Source of the DNA: Lojkania enalia
Taxonomy: Eukaryota > Ascomycota > Dothideomycetes > Pleosporales
Assembly: GCA_010094045.1 (NCBI GenBank)
Contig: ML986758.1
Coordinates: 1 to 64,000 of the forward strand
Direction: 5' to 3'
Length of the DNA: 64,000 nucleotides
Positions 23,940 through 35,099 of this stretch are shown here, piece by piece (position 1 is the stretch's first letter; the number at the start of each line of letters is the position of its first letter). The notes beneath the pieces were generated by a model, which searched no databases, was not told the origin of the DNA, and worked only from the letters and a program-made list of their open reading frames with translations. The position numbers and the translations under genes were made by a program.

Positions 23940-26749
23940 TTAATAATTTTCCTCGAGTAGAACCGTCATCCCCCTAACCCGCTCTCTCTCCCTCTTCTCA
24001 TCTCCCCTTATCCTGTCCTCCCTTTCTTTCTCCCTCCTCACCACCTCCCTCTGCACATCCACTAACTCCTCAATCTGCTTCTTGACTCCTCCTTCCCTCT
24101 GTCCTTCCGGAAACAATGCTTCGAAATCTCTCCTCGTCGCTTCTGCCAGCTGTTCTTCCAACGCTTTGACGGCCCTAGCACTCAACTCCTTCACATTCCT
24201 TACAAGTTTCTCCCTCGCCTCAATCTTCGCTTTCTTAGCTGCTTCTTCGCGTTCCGCTGCACCCACTTCCTCCACTTTGCGCTTTGCAGCGCGAAGTTTG
24301 TCACGTTTTTGTTTTGCGGCGAGATATCGCGCCGAGTGACCGAGTGCTGATCCTTCCTTGCGGATGATGTTCGAAGGTGTGAATTGAGGGGGTGCGGTGA
24401 AGAAGAGGACGCGACCTTGTTCGTCGCGTTGGAATTGGGAGCGGATTGAGGGGGGAATTGAGGAATTGGCATGGTCGTTTAGGATGTAGACTTCTACCGG
24501 TTGCGGAGCCTTGTAGCCGACCGGCGCTTGCAGTGGCTGCTGATACGGTACTGTGGATCGTGGTGTGGCATACTGCGGCAATGGGGGGGGAGGCTGAGAG
24601 GTGGAGAATGAAGGATGAGGTGTAATGGTTTGATAGGCTGCCGGTTGGGCAGGTGGGAGGTGAGGAATATGTGGAGCGGGCGATTGCGAGTGTGCATGGT
24701 ATTGTTGTGGGTGAGTTGGGGTGTATGCGGTTGCCACGTGATGCGGTTGTGGTGTTGGAACTGGCATCGGCGAGGCTGTTGGTACTTGCGGATTTGAATA
24801 GCTCCTCTGCAGGTCGGCAGCGTACCCATTAGTTGACGCCGCGGGTAACGTAGGAGTTGTCATGGCTGGTGCTGGCGGGGGTTGTGGTGGAGGTGAAGGT
24901 GTAGGTTCTGGTGGTGGGGATTCCTATGGAAAATTAGTGCTTGTTTACTTGAAGGAGAGCTTGTTTGAGCTGCAACAAGACGTGAAGGTGAAGGACAAGC
25001 GGAGTAAACTCACCTTGGGATCCCGCGGTCGACGATGCACAGCACCGATCTTTGGAGGTGCATTTTCAGCACCCCACTCTGGCTTTGGTAGGTCATCGGT
25101 TTCCTTTTGGTCATCACGAAGCAGGTAGGCAATCGGACTAGGAACCTTCTTAAGCTTTCTAGGCGCGTCGAATAGATCCATGACATAATCCTTATCGCGG
25201 ACCTCATCTGGCAAACAACTAGCCCATGTTTTGATCTTGTTCAGCTTGTGCTTTTCCTCATTATAACGCGCTTCGCAAACATAGATTTCCTTGTCAGTAG
25301 GGAAATCGCGGGGCCGACCCTTGTTGTACCTGGTGACGAACATTACAAAACAGCGGTCAACTACCTCGTCAATTCGATGATCTCGATACTGTCCAGTCTT
25401 CACGACCTCGTTCTCCAGAAAATGTCTGTCAAAACGATGCACCGTCTGCTCAGGTCTGTAGTACCAACAGGCGTTGACCCATTTGCCACCTTCTGCATCT
25501 TGCCAGGTCCGGTAGATTTGTGCAACAATGGGTTTCGTGAGGTCATTTGCGTTCTGGATATGCACCCAGTCTCCAACCTTCCATAGCTCGCCGTTGTGTA
25601 AGATGCCATTTGGCATGGGTATGCGACCCTCCTCCATGACATACTCCGTGTCTGGCTTCTCTTTTTCCTCTTTTGCGATTCTACGAGCCTCCTTCTGAAG
25701 ATATACGGCGTCCTGGTAGACCTGGCTATCATCCTCATTGTAGGTTTTGGCATTTTCGAACATTAATTCGACATCCTGCATAAAATGGTCTACGGAGTTG
25801 TACTTCTTTCGCTTCAGTTTCCTCTTCAGCAGATCCATGGCCATCGGACTCTTGATCTCAGCATGATATTCAGGCATCAGCTGCTTGTCTGGAATGCGCT
25901 CAAATGCGCTGACCATGAGTTTGTTGAGCTTGTTCCTGGGCTTCCTTATTCCTTTCATGATTGCCTTTATTCTAGCTTCCATGGGAGTGTCGACTCGCGG
26001 AGGTCGACCGCGCTTTTTCCTTGACTCTGGATCATCCTTCACCTCGTCTTTCGATCTCACGCCACTTTCGCGTTTTGTGATTGCTGCAGTACTCCGGGGA
26101 CCACGCCTCCTTTTCCGCTTGCCTTCGTCGTCCTCATCTTCATCCTCGTCTTCATCATCTTCCTCTTCATCCTCGTCTTCCTCCTCTTCTTCCTCATCCG
26201 GGGGTAAGGGATCCTGCTCTGGTATCTCTCCAAGGTATGGCAATGCTGCGACCTCTTCTGTTATAACCTTCTCACCTGCTAGCTTCTTTAGCTCCTGTTC
26301 GAGAACTCTTTTGACTTCTAGCGCGTCAACGTAGGCTTGCGAGTCCTGCCTATTGTAGACCTGGGCATTGTGGGGCACGAGCGCGAAGTCGCGAACGAAT
26401 TCGGGGAAGTCTTTGTACTCTTTCTGTTGAACCTTGGCCTTGATGATACTCAAGGCCATCGGTTCCTTGATGACTTCATAGTAATCGGGTAGCGATCGCT
26501 TATTCACTTTGCGCTGGAAAAGTTTCGTAGGGTCGTAGCCACTGGAATATTCCATCAGCATTCGCTAAAGCGCGAGATGTATGTATCGCATAACACTCAC
26601 CCCTGGGTCCTATGCCCGGAGACATTGGCCAAAACTATTGACATAGCCTTCCATTCATCTTCAGTCACGGATGAGAGTGCGCCGGCGGGCGGATCGGCCG
26701 TCTCGGTGGTCGGTACGGGCGTTGAGCTGGGCGCGCGACCCGACGCCAT
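23940..26749 (-). CDS. RSC1: RSC complex subunit Rsc1/Rsc2-like (double bromodomain, AT-hook, BAH)
   Basis: Three minus-strand exons, 26749-26601, 26541-25014 and 24923-23940, have introns of 59 and 90 bp and encode about 886 residues. Exon 1 was added because the internal ATG at 26561 lies inside the first intron; the join gives SGHRTQGGYDPTKLFQRK. Bromodomain 1 lies at about residues 55-135 and bromodomain 2 at about 250-335, both retaining the YN of the acetyl-lysine pocket. Between them are an acidic low-complexity run (about 165-190) and an AT-hook KKRGRPPR (about 225-232). A BAH domain spans about 365-483, followed by a Pro/Gln-rich tail and a C-terminal charged coil. Rsc1/2 are nucleosome-binding subunits of the RSC remodeller. 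The gene is divergent from OTU1. Confidence 0.93.
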
Positions 26750-27192
26750 CTCGAAAGCCTAGATTCTGGTGATGCGACGTGTATTATCGAATAACCGGCA
26801 GTCGCAGGGCCAGCAATGTGAATAGTACGCGTCCAGAATATGGTAAAGGCGGATATGCACAGGTCGCGACTGTTCCCCTGGCCAAAGCTTCGTCGGTCCG
26901 ATAATTTGCCGCGATCGCTGCAGGGATAGGGGGTGAAGCGGACGGCCGCACTCCGGCCTTGCGCTGGGTGGGGAGCTTTCACCATGACTTCACCTGATGC
27001 TTTCCATCAGTTTCCCTACACGTGGCCGTAGCCTCCTGTGTTCTGACCTAAGTAGTCTTATATTGCTGCTGACGAACCTCTACTAATCTAGAAAACCCCT
27101 TCAACACTTAAATATATCGAAGCCCTGAATTTCGCCTCCTCCAACCAAAACTAGCCTTTCACGTCTCGTCTCAGCGATATAATCTATCCACC
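26750..27192. promoter_or_regulatory. Shared divergent promoter region of RSC1/2-like and OTU1
   Basis: About 440 bp separates the two divergent start codons, so it must carry both promoters. No specific binding site is claimed. Confidence 0.5.
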
Positions 27193-28179
27193 ATGCCGAT
27201 CCGTATACGGCTTCGAGCCCCCAATGGAACGCATACTATTACATTAAAAGAGGATGCTGCTATTTCCGATCTCCTCACGTCCATATCAGACGCCACTACC
27301 CTTCCTCTCTTCGAACTAAAATGGGGGTTTCCGCCGGTGCCAATCGACCCTTCCCTCTACGGGATGTCTACCCTGCTTAGCGATACGGATCTCAACCTGA
27401 ACGGTGCTCAGATAATTGTGATAGCGCAAGAGACCGGAGATACCACTGTATCAGCACAGACAGGCGAGGCTGCCGGAGAACAAGTACAAGCAGCGCCGTT
27501 GTCTCTCCAACGAAAGCAAAACTCGGAGCTGAAAGATAGTCCCGAGGTTCCTCTGCCTTCACACGGTGGCACTGTCGTCCTCCGGGTCATGCCCGACGAT
27601 AACTCTTGTATGTTCCGAGCTCTCGGCAGCGCCGTCCTTTCATCATCTCTTGATGCGATGACTGAGTTGCGCTCGCTCGTTGCGCAAGTCATACAGTCGG
27701 ATCCGGAAATGTACAATGAGGCGATATTACAAAGGTCACCAGATGAGTATTGCAAGTGGATACAGTATTCGGACTCCTGGGGTGGCGGAATTGAGCTCAG
27801 CATACTGTCGCAAGAATTCGATGTCGAAATCTGCAGCATCAACGTGCAAGACCTGAGAGTGGACAGATTTAATGAAGGAAGGCCACAGCGCTGCATACTC
27901 GTTTATTCCGGTATCCACTACGACACTATCGCATTCGTACCAGACGGCGTATCAACCCTAGACGATGATACTGACATCAAGCTATTTGACTCGAAGGACG
28001 ATGTGATCCTCGAGGCAGCGAGGCAGCTGTGTGCAGAATTGAAGAAGAAACACTACTACACGGATACTCAGCACTTTGACGTAAAGTGCAACAAATGCGG
28101 TTGGAAAGGCAATGGGGAACAAGGGGCATTGCAGCATGCACAGGAGACGGGACATACTGACTTTGGCGAGGCTAGCTGA
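27193..28179 (+). CDS. OTU1: OTU1 deubiquitinase (YOD1 homologue)
   Basis: Intronless, 328 residues, with CCACC before the ATG. Residues 1-78 are a UBX-like domain that in yeast Otu1 docks on Cdc48/p97. The OTU catalytic domain covers about 126-255. Its Cys box is PDDNSCMFRA with the nucleophile Cys139, and the catalytic His242 lies in GIHYD. A C2H2 finger closes the protein (Cys299, Cys302, His315, His321). All key residues are present. Otu1/YOD1 trims ubiquitin chains on Cdc48 clients, for example in ER-associated degradation. Confidence 0.96.
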   Translation: MPIRIRLRAPNGTHTITLKEDAAISDLLTSISDATTLPLFELKWGFPPVPIDPSLYGMSTLLSDTDLNLNGAQIIVIAQETGDTTVSAQTGEAAGEQVQAAPLSLQRKQNSELKDSPEVPLPSHGGTVVLRVMPDDNSCMFRALGSAVLSSSLDAMTELRSLVAQVIQSDPEMYNEAILQRSPDEYCKWIQYSDSWGGGIELSILSQEFDVEICSINVQDLRVDRFNEGRPQRCILVYSGIHYDTIAFVPDGVSTLDDDTDIKLFDSKDDVILEAARQLCAELKKKHYYTDTQHFDVKCNKCGWKGNGEQGALQHAQETGHTDFGEAS

Positions 28180-28640
28180 TTGGTTGTATTATATATTTGC
28201 AGAATTTTGACACATTGGTGCATTCTTACTCGGTGCATACAGGTTGGAAACTATATTTCTTCACTATACCCTTCATACTATAGACAGAGAGTTACAATGC
28301 AGCGACCGGATCTTCTTCAACAACGTAGGCAGAGGTCAAGTGTTTTCGAGTCAGTAATATTTCATCGTCATTTTTATGGAATTGCGTTGTCCGCCTGTGA
28401 AGGAGAGCGTTCATGTCCGATACTATTCTGTCTATGACTGGACTGGTTTATTACACCCTTTCAAGCCTTATCTTTCTTTAGTCTTCTCTCATCATGTAAA
28501 GTCATTTTGTTTTCAATGATTAAATACCCTATACAGCGCTAAGAGTTCGTTGTTAGGTTACTTTTAAGAATGTAGCTTTAAGAGGTATTAGGAGCGATTC
28601 TATTTAATTTATTGGCTATAAGTTATAACGTAACTGACAA
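28180..28640. other. Intergenic region before transposon relic
   Basis: 3' flank of OTU1; AT-rich towards its right end. No gene recognised. Confidence 0.4.
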
Positions 28641-28691
28641 GCGAGCGCGCCACCTCACAAACTTTACGCAACACCTTACCTTTTAATAACA

Positions 28692-28970
28692 ATGGCTCAA
28701 CCTACGAATGTCCAATCAAACTACAACGAAATAGGTATCTCCCTAGCAATGTTAGCTATTAATAACAAGCAACTTCAAAGCGAAAGACGCGCCGCTTCTC
28801 TATATAACGTCTCCCGAAGAACAAAACACCGACGCAACGGAATTGCTGCACAACGCGATTGTGAGCCAAATTCAAAGAAGCTTACTGAACTAGAAGAGGA
28901 GGCTATTATTACAAATATACTCGACCTAGATTCGCGAGGATTTACGCCCTCTCTAGATACTATACGAGAT
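28692..28970 (+). mobile_element. Truncated pogo/Fot1-type transposase N-terminus
   Basis: The reading frame from ATG 28692 gives a helix-turn-helix N-terminus typical of fungal Fot1/pogo (Tc1/mariner superfamily) transposases. Recognisable parts are RRAASLYNVSRRT, the polar NSKKLTELEEEAIITNI, and LDLDSRGFTPSLDTIRDM. After about 93 residues the homology stops abruptly where the dispersed repeat begins (28970). No CENP-B second half or DDE catalytic domain follows, so this is a dead fragment. The element probably begins shortly upstream, but no paired terminal repeat could be identified. Confidence 0.75.
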
Positions 28971-29158
28971 ATGTTATGGGGATTTTGGCTAGTCTGCCGA
29001 GCTGTATCAGATATCGACGTACGATATCACGCCGGATATCACGCTGGATATCAGCTGATATACCCCTTTTTCATGTACATAAATATGGCCCGCTGGCTAT
29101 CTTCAATCAACCAGTTCAGCTCCTCATCTCCCTCCCTGAGACAAGATTCGCCTCTCAC
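28970..29158 (+). repeat. Dispersed repeat, copy 1 (189 bp)
   Basis: The same sequence occurs inverted at 58159-58359. Over the aligned positions I count only two substitutions, plus one 12-bp unit present here in two copies and there in three. The segment contains a GATATC-rich core and, at its right end, a piece of ankyrin-type coding sequence. In copy 1 it lies between the transposase fragment and the rest of the ankyrin C-terminus. Confidence 0.92.
29023..29046 (+). repeat. 12-bp minisatellite, 2 units
   Basis: Two tandem units of the form GATATCACGNNG at 29023-29034 and 29035-29046. The other repeat copy has three units. In the ankyrin frame each unit adds four residues (RISR/RISW-like). 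Confidence 0.85.
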
Positions 29159-29611
29159 CACATTCTTCAACACGGTGCGGACCCGAATGCCAAGTTCCCT
29201 GGCGCCTTATCCCCGCTCGATGGTGAATATGGCTCGTTCTCTCCCTGGGAAGTATTTGTAAAGCAGTGGCGTGCTGATCCGCATTTTAATGATACAGCGA
29301 GAATATTTTTGGAGTATCACGCGGATCCAATTTTCGTAAACGAGAGAGATTTTAGCGCGGAAATCTGCCAGTTGGTCGGGTTGAAAACAAAGAAGCGACC
29401 AAAGTTAGGCATGGAAAATCGGGACGATAACAAACAAAGTGTCAATAGATTAGATCTCAAGAGTAGCGGGATGAGTATATTACAAGAGAGAAATCCTAGC
29501 ATTAGTCGGACGATGGAACAAAACTCTGATGTGAGTGGAACTGAGGATAGGAAGTCCGGGATCAAGAGGTTTACAGCACTGTTCAGGCCTGGGAAAAAGC
29601 TCTGGTTGTAG
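29090..29611 (+). pseudogene. Ankyrin-repeat protein C-terminal fragment
   Basis: An open frame running through the repeat reads GPLAIFNQPVQLLISLPET and HHILQHGADPNAKFPG, then IFLEYHADP, and ends in a basic polar tail with a stop at 29611. HGADPNA and FLEYHADP are ankyrin signatures. This is the tail of a larger fungal ankyrin protein whose N-terminal and catalytic or NACHT-like part is missing, replaced by the repeat and transposase fragment. It may be expressed as a chimeric 211-residue ORF from 28976, but its mosaic origin argues for a relic. Confidence 0.6.
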
Positions 29612-30886
29612 TAAATTGCTTGGTCTTTCTGGAGGATGTTGCTTTATTCGTCCTGACTTGCTTTATTAATATTTGATTCTGGCATTCTAGCTCGTATAGA
29701 GTTTTAGCCTTTAACTTTAATTTTTTATACGCTATAAGGCATGAGTAACAACACGGCAAATTCTCGTAAAAGTCTACTATCACTTATTCGTTCCGATGAT
29801 TAGCCTTGATCTCTACCTCTCCACTCCGCCGCTATAATGAGGCCTTCAATAAACATACCAATCATCGCGTGATGTTGTTACAAGTTCTGACCAATTGGCC
29901 TTGAGAAACTTTAGTTTGAATCATAGTCTGGCTGAGCCTAGTAGTCGCTGGGCTCTCTTCAAGGCTCCAGGATTCTTGTATATTCTCAGCTGGTTCATCA
30001 ACGATTCTTATCTTTCTAACGAAGCATTCAAGCCTCCACAATGGAAATATTCCTTTTCCGTAATTTTGGGGCTGGCTCATCGCTTTGATTGAATCTTAAT
30101 TCTCTTTCGACGAAGTCATTACAATCAATGTGCCAGGAATTACATTCGGATATCCCCTTCCGCTTCGATACCCGGCATGAAGATCGAACCGGAATGGTAG
30201 TTATATAGGATATTTGGGCTTCTGTAGGAGCTGGGCCAACCGAGTCTCGGATCTAAATATGAGAAGTTAGGGAGGGAACTAGACATAGTGGATGTTCTCG
30301 ATTGATCTATTCTTGGAACTCTTCATCTTCACCGCATATTACCTCAGAGATCCCTCCAACCTTCTAGCAGGAATTTTTCATTCAAGAAACATGAATAGCA
30401 ATGAATAAAAAAAAAGACTCATATATGGAGGATTTCTACTTCTGCTGAAGTACCTACACTACGACAAGCTACGCACCAATTCTTGCCACGCTATGATAGT
30501 GGCCATTTCTACTTTCGAATAGAGCAGAGACATTCGGAAGCTAGCCCGGAACTCCGGCTGTAAAGACGATCAGCACCGTTAAAGCTTATATCAACGTTCG
30601 AATACTTGACCCGCCATTTTTTGTCCGTACTGCAACAATCGTGCCGAGTTCAGTTTGTTCTTGCACATGGGGAAATTAGAAACTACCCGTCGGGTAACCT
30701 TAGAAGGGGACGAAAGCATTCGAAAGTGCACATATAATTGCACAATTAGGTAAGCCAGGGCTATGATCATTCGGCCGAGGTTATTGCATAGAGACAAGAA
30801 ATATACTATTTAAGAGCAACATTTACTAGAAAGCAATGAGTTAGAATTCGTATTAGCTCCTTGGTTTCCTGATAAGTTTACTCGAA
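29612..30886. other. AT-rich intergenic region
   Basis: No ORF with recognisable features on either strand. It ends with the promoter of the NmrA-like gene. Confidence 0.5.
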
Positions 30887-32047
30887 ATGTCAAAACAATC
30901 TATTTTCTTAGTCGGTGCGACCGGCGAAACGGGAACTACTATTCTGAACGCTCTTCTTGAAGACGGATCATTCGTACGGAAACCTTTTCCTTTAAAATGT
31001 ACCCAAATCAACCTTGAGTCTGAAGAAATATTATTATTCGATTCTGCTAATTAGAGCGTAACAAATGGTTCTGACCAAATTTATAGGAGATCACGTGCTT
31101 GATTCGCACTTCTTCGGCCGGAAAGCCATCCGTCCAGGCCCTCAAAGACCGCGGCCTCAAAGTCGTAACTGGAGACCTCACCGGGCCGATTGAGGACATA
31201 GTCGCGCTTCTCGAAGGCATCGATATCGTAATTGCAGCCCTATTTCCAGGGAGCCTCAATGACCAAATCCCGCTCCTTAAAGCCGCTGCACAGGTTGGCG
31301 TCGAGCGCTTCCTTCCATGCAACTGGGGAACTCCAGCCGCTCGAGGCGGTATTCTGACTTTAACGGATACTAAGGGAGAGGTGCATGACTACATGATGCG
31401 CCTTAAGGTACCATATACCATAGTCGATGTGGGATATTGGTATGGGATGAGCGTACCCCGCGTGCCGAGCGGTAAATTTGACTATGCAATATTTGTGCCA
31501 GCTAATAATATCATTGCGGGAGGGACCGCAAAGAATATGTTGATGGATCAGACGGACGTAGGGCGGTTTACAGTGAAGGCGATTAAGGATTCGAGAACCC
31601 TAAATAAGAGAGTATATGCATATGGGGATCTGCTGAGCCAGAATGAGATCAATGAAATTATTGAAAGAAAAACTGGCGAGAATCTTGAGCTTAATTTTGT
31701 AAGTGTTCCTTTTGGGATTGTTATTGTTCCTCAATAGGCAAGGAGAGATATACTGACTTCGATAGCTTTCCGCCGAGGATGTGAGTAAAGAAAAAGAGGA
31801 AGCGATTAAAGGCATGGAAGCGCATCCTAGGGAGATTTCCAAGATGTATTCGGTTGTAAACTGGCAGTATGCGGATACTAAGTATGTGCGCGCTGATAAC
31901 ACTCCGGAGAATGCAGAGTATCTGGGTTATATCAATGGACGAGATTTGTATCCGGACTTTAAGTGGATAAGGTTTGAAGAGTTTATAGATGATATGATTG
32001 CTGGAAAAGGGAGAAAGATCTACCCTCATCTCCAGTTATCCATCTAG
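30887..32047 (+). CDS. NmrA-like / isoflavone-reductase family oxidoreductase
   Basis: Three exons, 30887-30973, 31087-31698 and 31766-32047, have introns of 113 and 67 bp (TACTGAC branch in the second) and give about 326 residues. Exon 1 carries the Rossmann motif LVGATGETG, which binds NAD(P). Without exon 1 the fold would lack its dinucleotide loop. The body has GDLTGPIEDIVALLEGIDIV and RFLPCNWGTPAARGG, as in isoflavone reductases, CipA-like and NmrA-like proteins. These reduce small aromatic substrates or sense NADP redox state; no substrate can be named. It is convergent with the sulfotransferase gene. Confidence 0.9.
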
Positions 32048-32591
32048 CATCAGACGGACCTGGAGTATGTTCAAGTAGGAACCCTCTTTGAACCTTGACC
32101 ATAACAATACTCCTAAGTTTCTCTGGTTTCTTTCACTAGATAGATGAAATAGCTACTCGTTTGTAACTAAGCCCTTCGAATAGCGAATTCACCAATGATA
32201 AGGCTAGGTAATGTAAGGGTTCGCATGGCTTGTAAGTATTTTGTGCATGAAAACCTATAAAGTTTTGAAAAGGAGCACAACATTTTCTGGTTAAGAATGG
32301 AAAGTGGCTTGCTAAATAGATTTAGTGGTGATGCCTGCTATACTACTCGAACATAAATTTTCGTAAAATTCCTAGTCTTCGCTTACGTACGCGTCCATGG
32401 GATCTCATTATGTTATATCTACTAGAGTTTCTTTTTCGATAAGAGTGTTATTCCGGGATCAGTTGCGAGTATTGGGCTTGTGTAAAGACCGTAGAGTAGT
32501 TAAACCGGGTTAAGCTCGCTTAAGACTAGGAGATACTGAAATTTATGTCGAAGGAATGATCTGGCTAATTTATCGGGGTTCGGTTCTTTGC
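32048..32591. other. Convergent intergenic region
   Basis: The 3' flanks of two convergent genes; no gene recognised. Confidence 0.5.
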
Positions 32592-33428
32592 CTAGATACA
32601 GATGGTGGGCACAATCCGCCACGCAACAGCTGATACTCCAACTACTATCCCTCCTATCAAATAGGGCAGGACAGCCGCCCACGCCATTGATTTGGCCTTT
32701 TTAGCTCTTGCTGCGGCATCTGCTTCATGCCATTCTCGTTCGTTGATCCTGGGAAACGGCAAATCCGGCACATGCTTCCCAAGGAACTCGCATAGAGGCT
32801 CCCATCCGTCGCCCATTGTATACTCCAGCCTCTTCTCCGCGGGTACCATATTCCTTATCCGCTCATAGTATGCCTCGTACGTTTGGTGTGCAACTTCCTC
32901 AGTTATGTCTTCGGGCTGCTGCACGCTGAAGAAGCCGTAATGAACTTTCTCCATAGCTTGCGGTGCACGGATGCGAAGTATATTCGCGGGGATCCAGAAC
33001 GTGAAAAACCAGTTTCTGTCGAACAGAGTGTCCAATACCTGGGATTTGAAGCTCGGCCACCACTTCTCAAAGTCCCTCTTTACAATAACCACTTTAGCAT
33101 CTGGATATGATTTGATCAGTTGCTCAACGAACGGTGAGGCCAAATCCGTGCAGACGTCGTACTCAGTGCCCCAAATCTGGTCCCAGTCGGCTTTCGTAAA
33201 TGGTGGTGTTCTTGAAGAATTAACTGATGGCCATGTTGCTTCTGCCGCGCGTTCTATGAGCGGCCAAGGATTGGTAAACACGTCGTCGAGCCCGTGATGT
33301 GTGCGGTAGCCAAGAGTTCGGTATGCAACGGCCATGGAGGCTGTTGCGGTTCGGAATAAGCCTGCATGAATCACTCGAAGGCCCGGCTCTTGTGACTTTG
33401 GAGGATTGCCGATCTTTGTTTCTATCAT
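32592..33428 (-). CDS. Sulfotransferase family protein (Sulfotransfer_4 type) with C-terminal anchor
   Basis: Intronless, 278 residues from ATG 33428. An in-frame ATG at 33536 would add 36 polar residues and is less likely. The 5'-phosphosulfate loop equivalent is GLFRTATASM near the N-terminus, where family members usually have SRTGTxS. The 3'-phosphate segment is VIVKRDFEKWWPSF. The last 30 residues include a hydrophobic stretch (AAVLPYLIGGIVVGVSAVAW), suggesting a tail-anchored membrane enzyme. Fungal members of this expanded family are mostly uncharacterised and often lie near secondary-metabolism genes. The acceptor substrate is unknown. Confidence 0.88.
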   Translation of the reverse strand: MIETKIGNPPKSQEPGLRVIHAGLFRTATASMAVAYRTLGYRTHHGLDDVFTNPWPLIERAAEATWPSVNSSRTPPFTKADWDQIWGTEYDVCTDLASPFVEQLIKSYPDAKVVIVKRDFEKWWPSFKSQVLDTLFDRNWFFTFWIPANILRIRAPQAMEKVHYGFFSVQQPEDITEEVAHQTYEAYYERIRNMVPAEKRLEYTMGDGWEPLCEFLGKHVPDLPFPRINEREWHEADAAARAKKAKSMAWAAVLPYLIGGIVVGVSAVAWRIVPTICI

Positions 33429-34637
33429 CTGTAATTTTGACTTGTATAGGTTTTTGGAGGGAGGAAAATTTCTCGATGAGAAATTTAATAATTGGGTTCT
33501 CGCACGAGTGAGCGATGGGTGTTTATATATGAACATGACGACTCCTTCCGCCGTCGTATTATGTCAGCAACCTGATCTTCTATGTCGGCAAGCTAGTCTT
33601 TTTGAGATCCATGACCGGCTCCTTTTGCGTGTAAACCGATCGCATTCACGAAAGCTAATTTAGTGATAATCGCGCAGGCGCCAAGGTTCAAGGTGTAGCC
33701 TTAGCGCATGCGGCGAGAACCCTCTGAATCACGATGTCAAGGTTGATCGCTAAATTCAACGAGCTTGCATGAAGAAGGTTTGTCTTCCTTTACAACGCAC
33801 GGTGAGAGTATATACTGCCATTAATTAATTTTAGGGCCATTCCATATTCCCAGCATGAGAAATCCGGCTGTACAGGAATAGTGCCCAAAGATCTTCGTCT
33901 TATTGGGCTCGCTTCTTTTTCTATTTTCTTACAACAGCCAAATAACGGCGATAATAGATGTATGTATCTGCCCCGCTTTATTCTGAAGTTAAGACGTCTA
34001 ATAAGAGTAGAAACTGCATTAGGACTTGTATGCCAAATGAAAATAAAGCTTTTTATTGAAGCTACATTTTGTCTCTTAAGTTCGAGCCAAAAATAAATTG
34101 CCTTCCATGGAATCAGTCATAAAAACATGTCAATATATACCTTTTTTTCTTAAACAAAAAAAAAAAAACACTACCTGGACTATGGGATTGAGGTACCTTT
34201 CGGAAGTCCTCAGGATTTTGGGTATCAATAGTCACGTGGCTCCATTTTACAGTAGTGTATACTCTAGAAACAGCAATATGTTGTATGAAATTATAGATTT
34301 TGTAAATAGAGCTAAATACGCAGAAAATAGGCCTACTTGAGTGTAAAAAAAGCATTCATACTTTACGCGTTGATCGGCTTAAACAGGCTTGGTCTAGCAT
34401 CATCTGAATATTAAATATCTTGATAACGAACGAATACTACACCGACTTTCAGCAGACGCCCTCTTCTTCGATTCAATATTTGCCTAGACTCAGTCTCTGT
34501 TTCGGGTCTGGATTTCTTCCAGGAATTCCGCTCAACAAGCAACACCCGCCGACCGCGTAACAATATTAACCGCAAGCCCACTATCTCCATGACCTTGCTG
34601 CGTACCTATACTCATCAACGCTATCCAAATTCCACAA
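33429..34637. other. AT-rich intergenic region
   Basis: Strongly AT-rich between about 33790 and 34460, including an A-run near 34158. No gene recognised. Confidence 0.5.
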
Positions 34638-35099
34638 TCACAAATCATACATACCTCCCCCACAATAAGGTGTAAAGCAGCACTGCTCCCTCACACTCCT
34701 CACCCCCCAGCCAATCTCCCAATTACTAACGTGCGTATTCTCAAAAATATAGTTATTATACACGCAGACGCGGGCGCTGCCGAGGGTAGTCGATACCCAG
34801 CTCGTGCTAGGTAGGTATCTGTCTCCGCCGCGAGACTGTAGGCTGTTGAAGAGGGACTCGATATCTGGAGTATTGATGTCGCCGCCGCCGCGGCAGTCAG
34901 CGGATATAGTCATCGGCGGATTTTCCGGGTCGTAGGGTTGTTGGTCCGTTGTAAAGGTGTAGTTGATTGGGAAAGGACCTTCGAAGATGGCGTTAGTGAG
35001 ATCAGGAGAAGAAAAGTCTTCTGGGTTCGGGGCTGGGGCAGCGAGGGTAGAGAGGGAGAAAAGGAGGGGAAGAGATTTGATAAAGCTTAGGAAATGCAT
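34638..35099 (-). CDS. Small secreted cysteine-containing protein, effector-like
   Basis: Intronless, 153 residues. The N-terminus has a signal peptide (about residues 1-21, hydrophobic core LPLLFSLSTLA, then APAPNPED). The mature part has five cysteines, in ADCRGG, RVCVYN, REQCCF and PYCGGG, and aromatic-rich segments. No conserved domain is recognised. Small size, secretion signal, cysteines and isolation in AT-rich DNA fit a candidate effector or other secreted small protein, but this is inference. The ORF is framed by AT-rich gene-free flanks of about 1.2 kb on each side. Confidence 0.7.
   Translation of the reverse strand: MHFLSFIKSLPLLFSLSTLAAPAPNPEDFSSPDLTNAIFEGPFPINYTFTTDQQPYDPENPPMTISADCRGGGDINTPDIESLFNSLQSRGGDRYLPSTSWVSTTLGSARVCVYNNYIFENTHVSNWEIGWGVRSVREQCCFTPYCGGGMYDL

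Noticed and set aside
25885..26334. Serine-rich plus-strand ORF opposite the RSC1/2-like gene
   Set aside because: The poly-Ser run is the reverse complement of the acidic low-complexity stretch of the real gene.
28970..29158. GATATC-rich core considered as a CRISPR-like or origin-like array
   Set aside because: Only 2-3 units of 12 bp with no spacers, in a eukaryotic genome; a minisatellite in a dispersed repeat is the better description.
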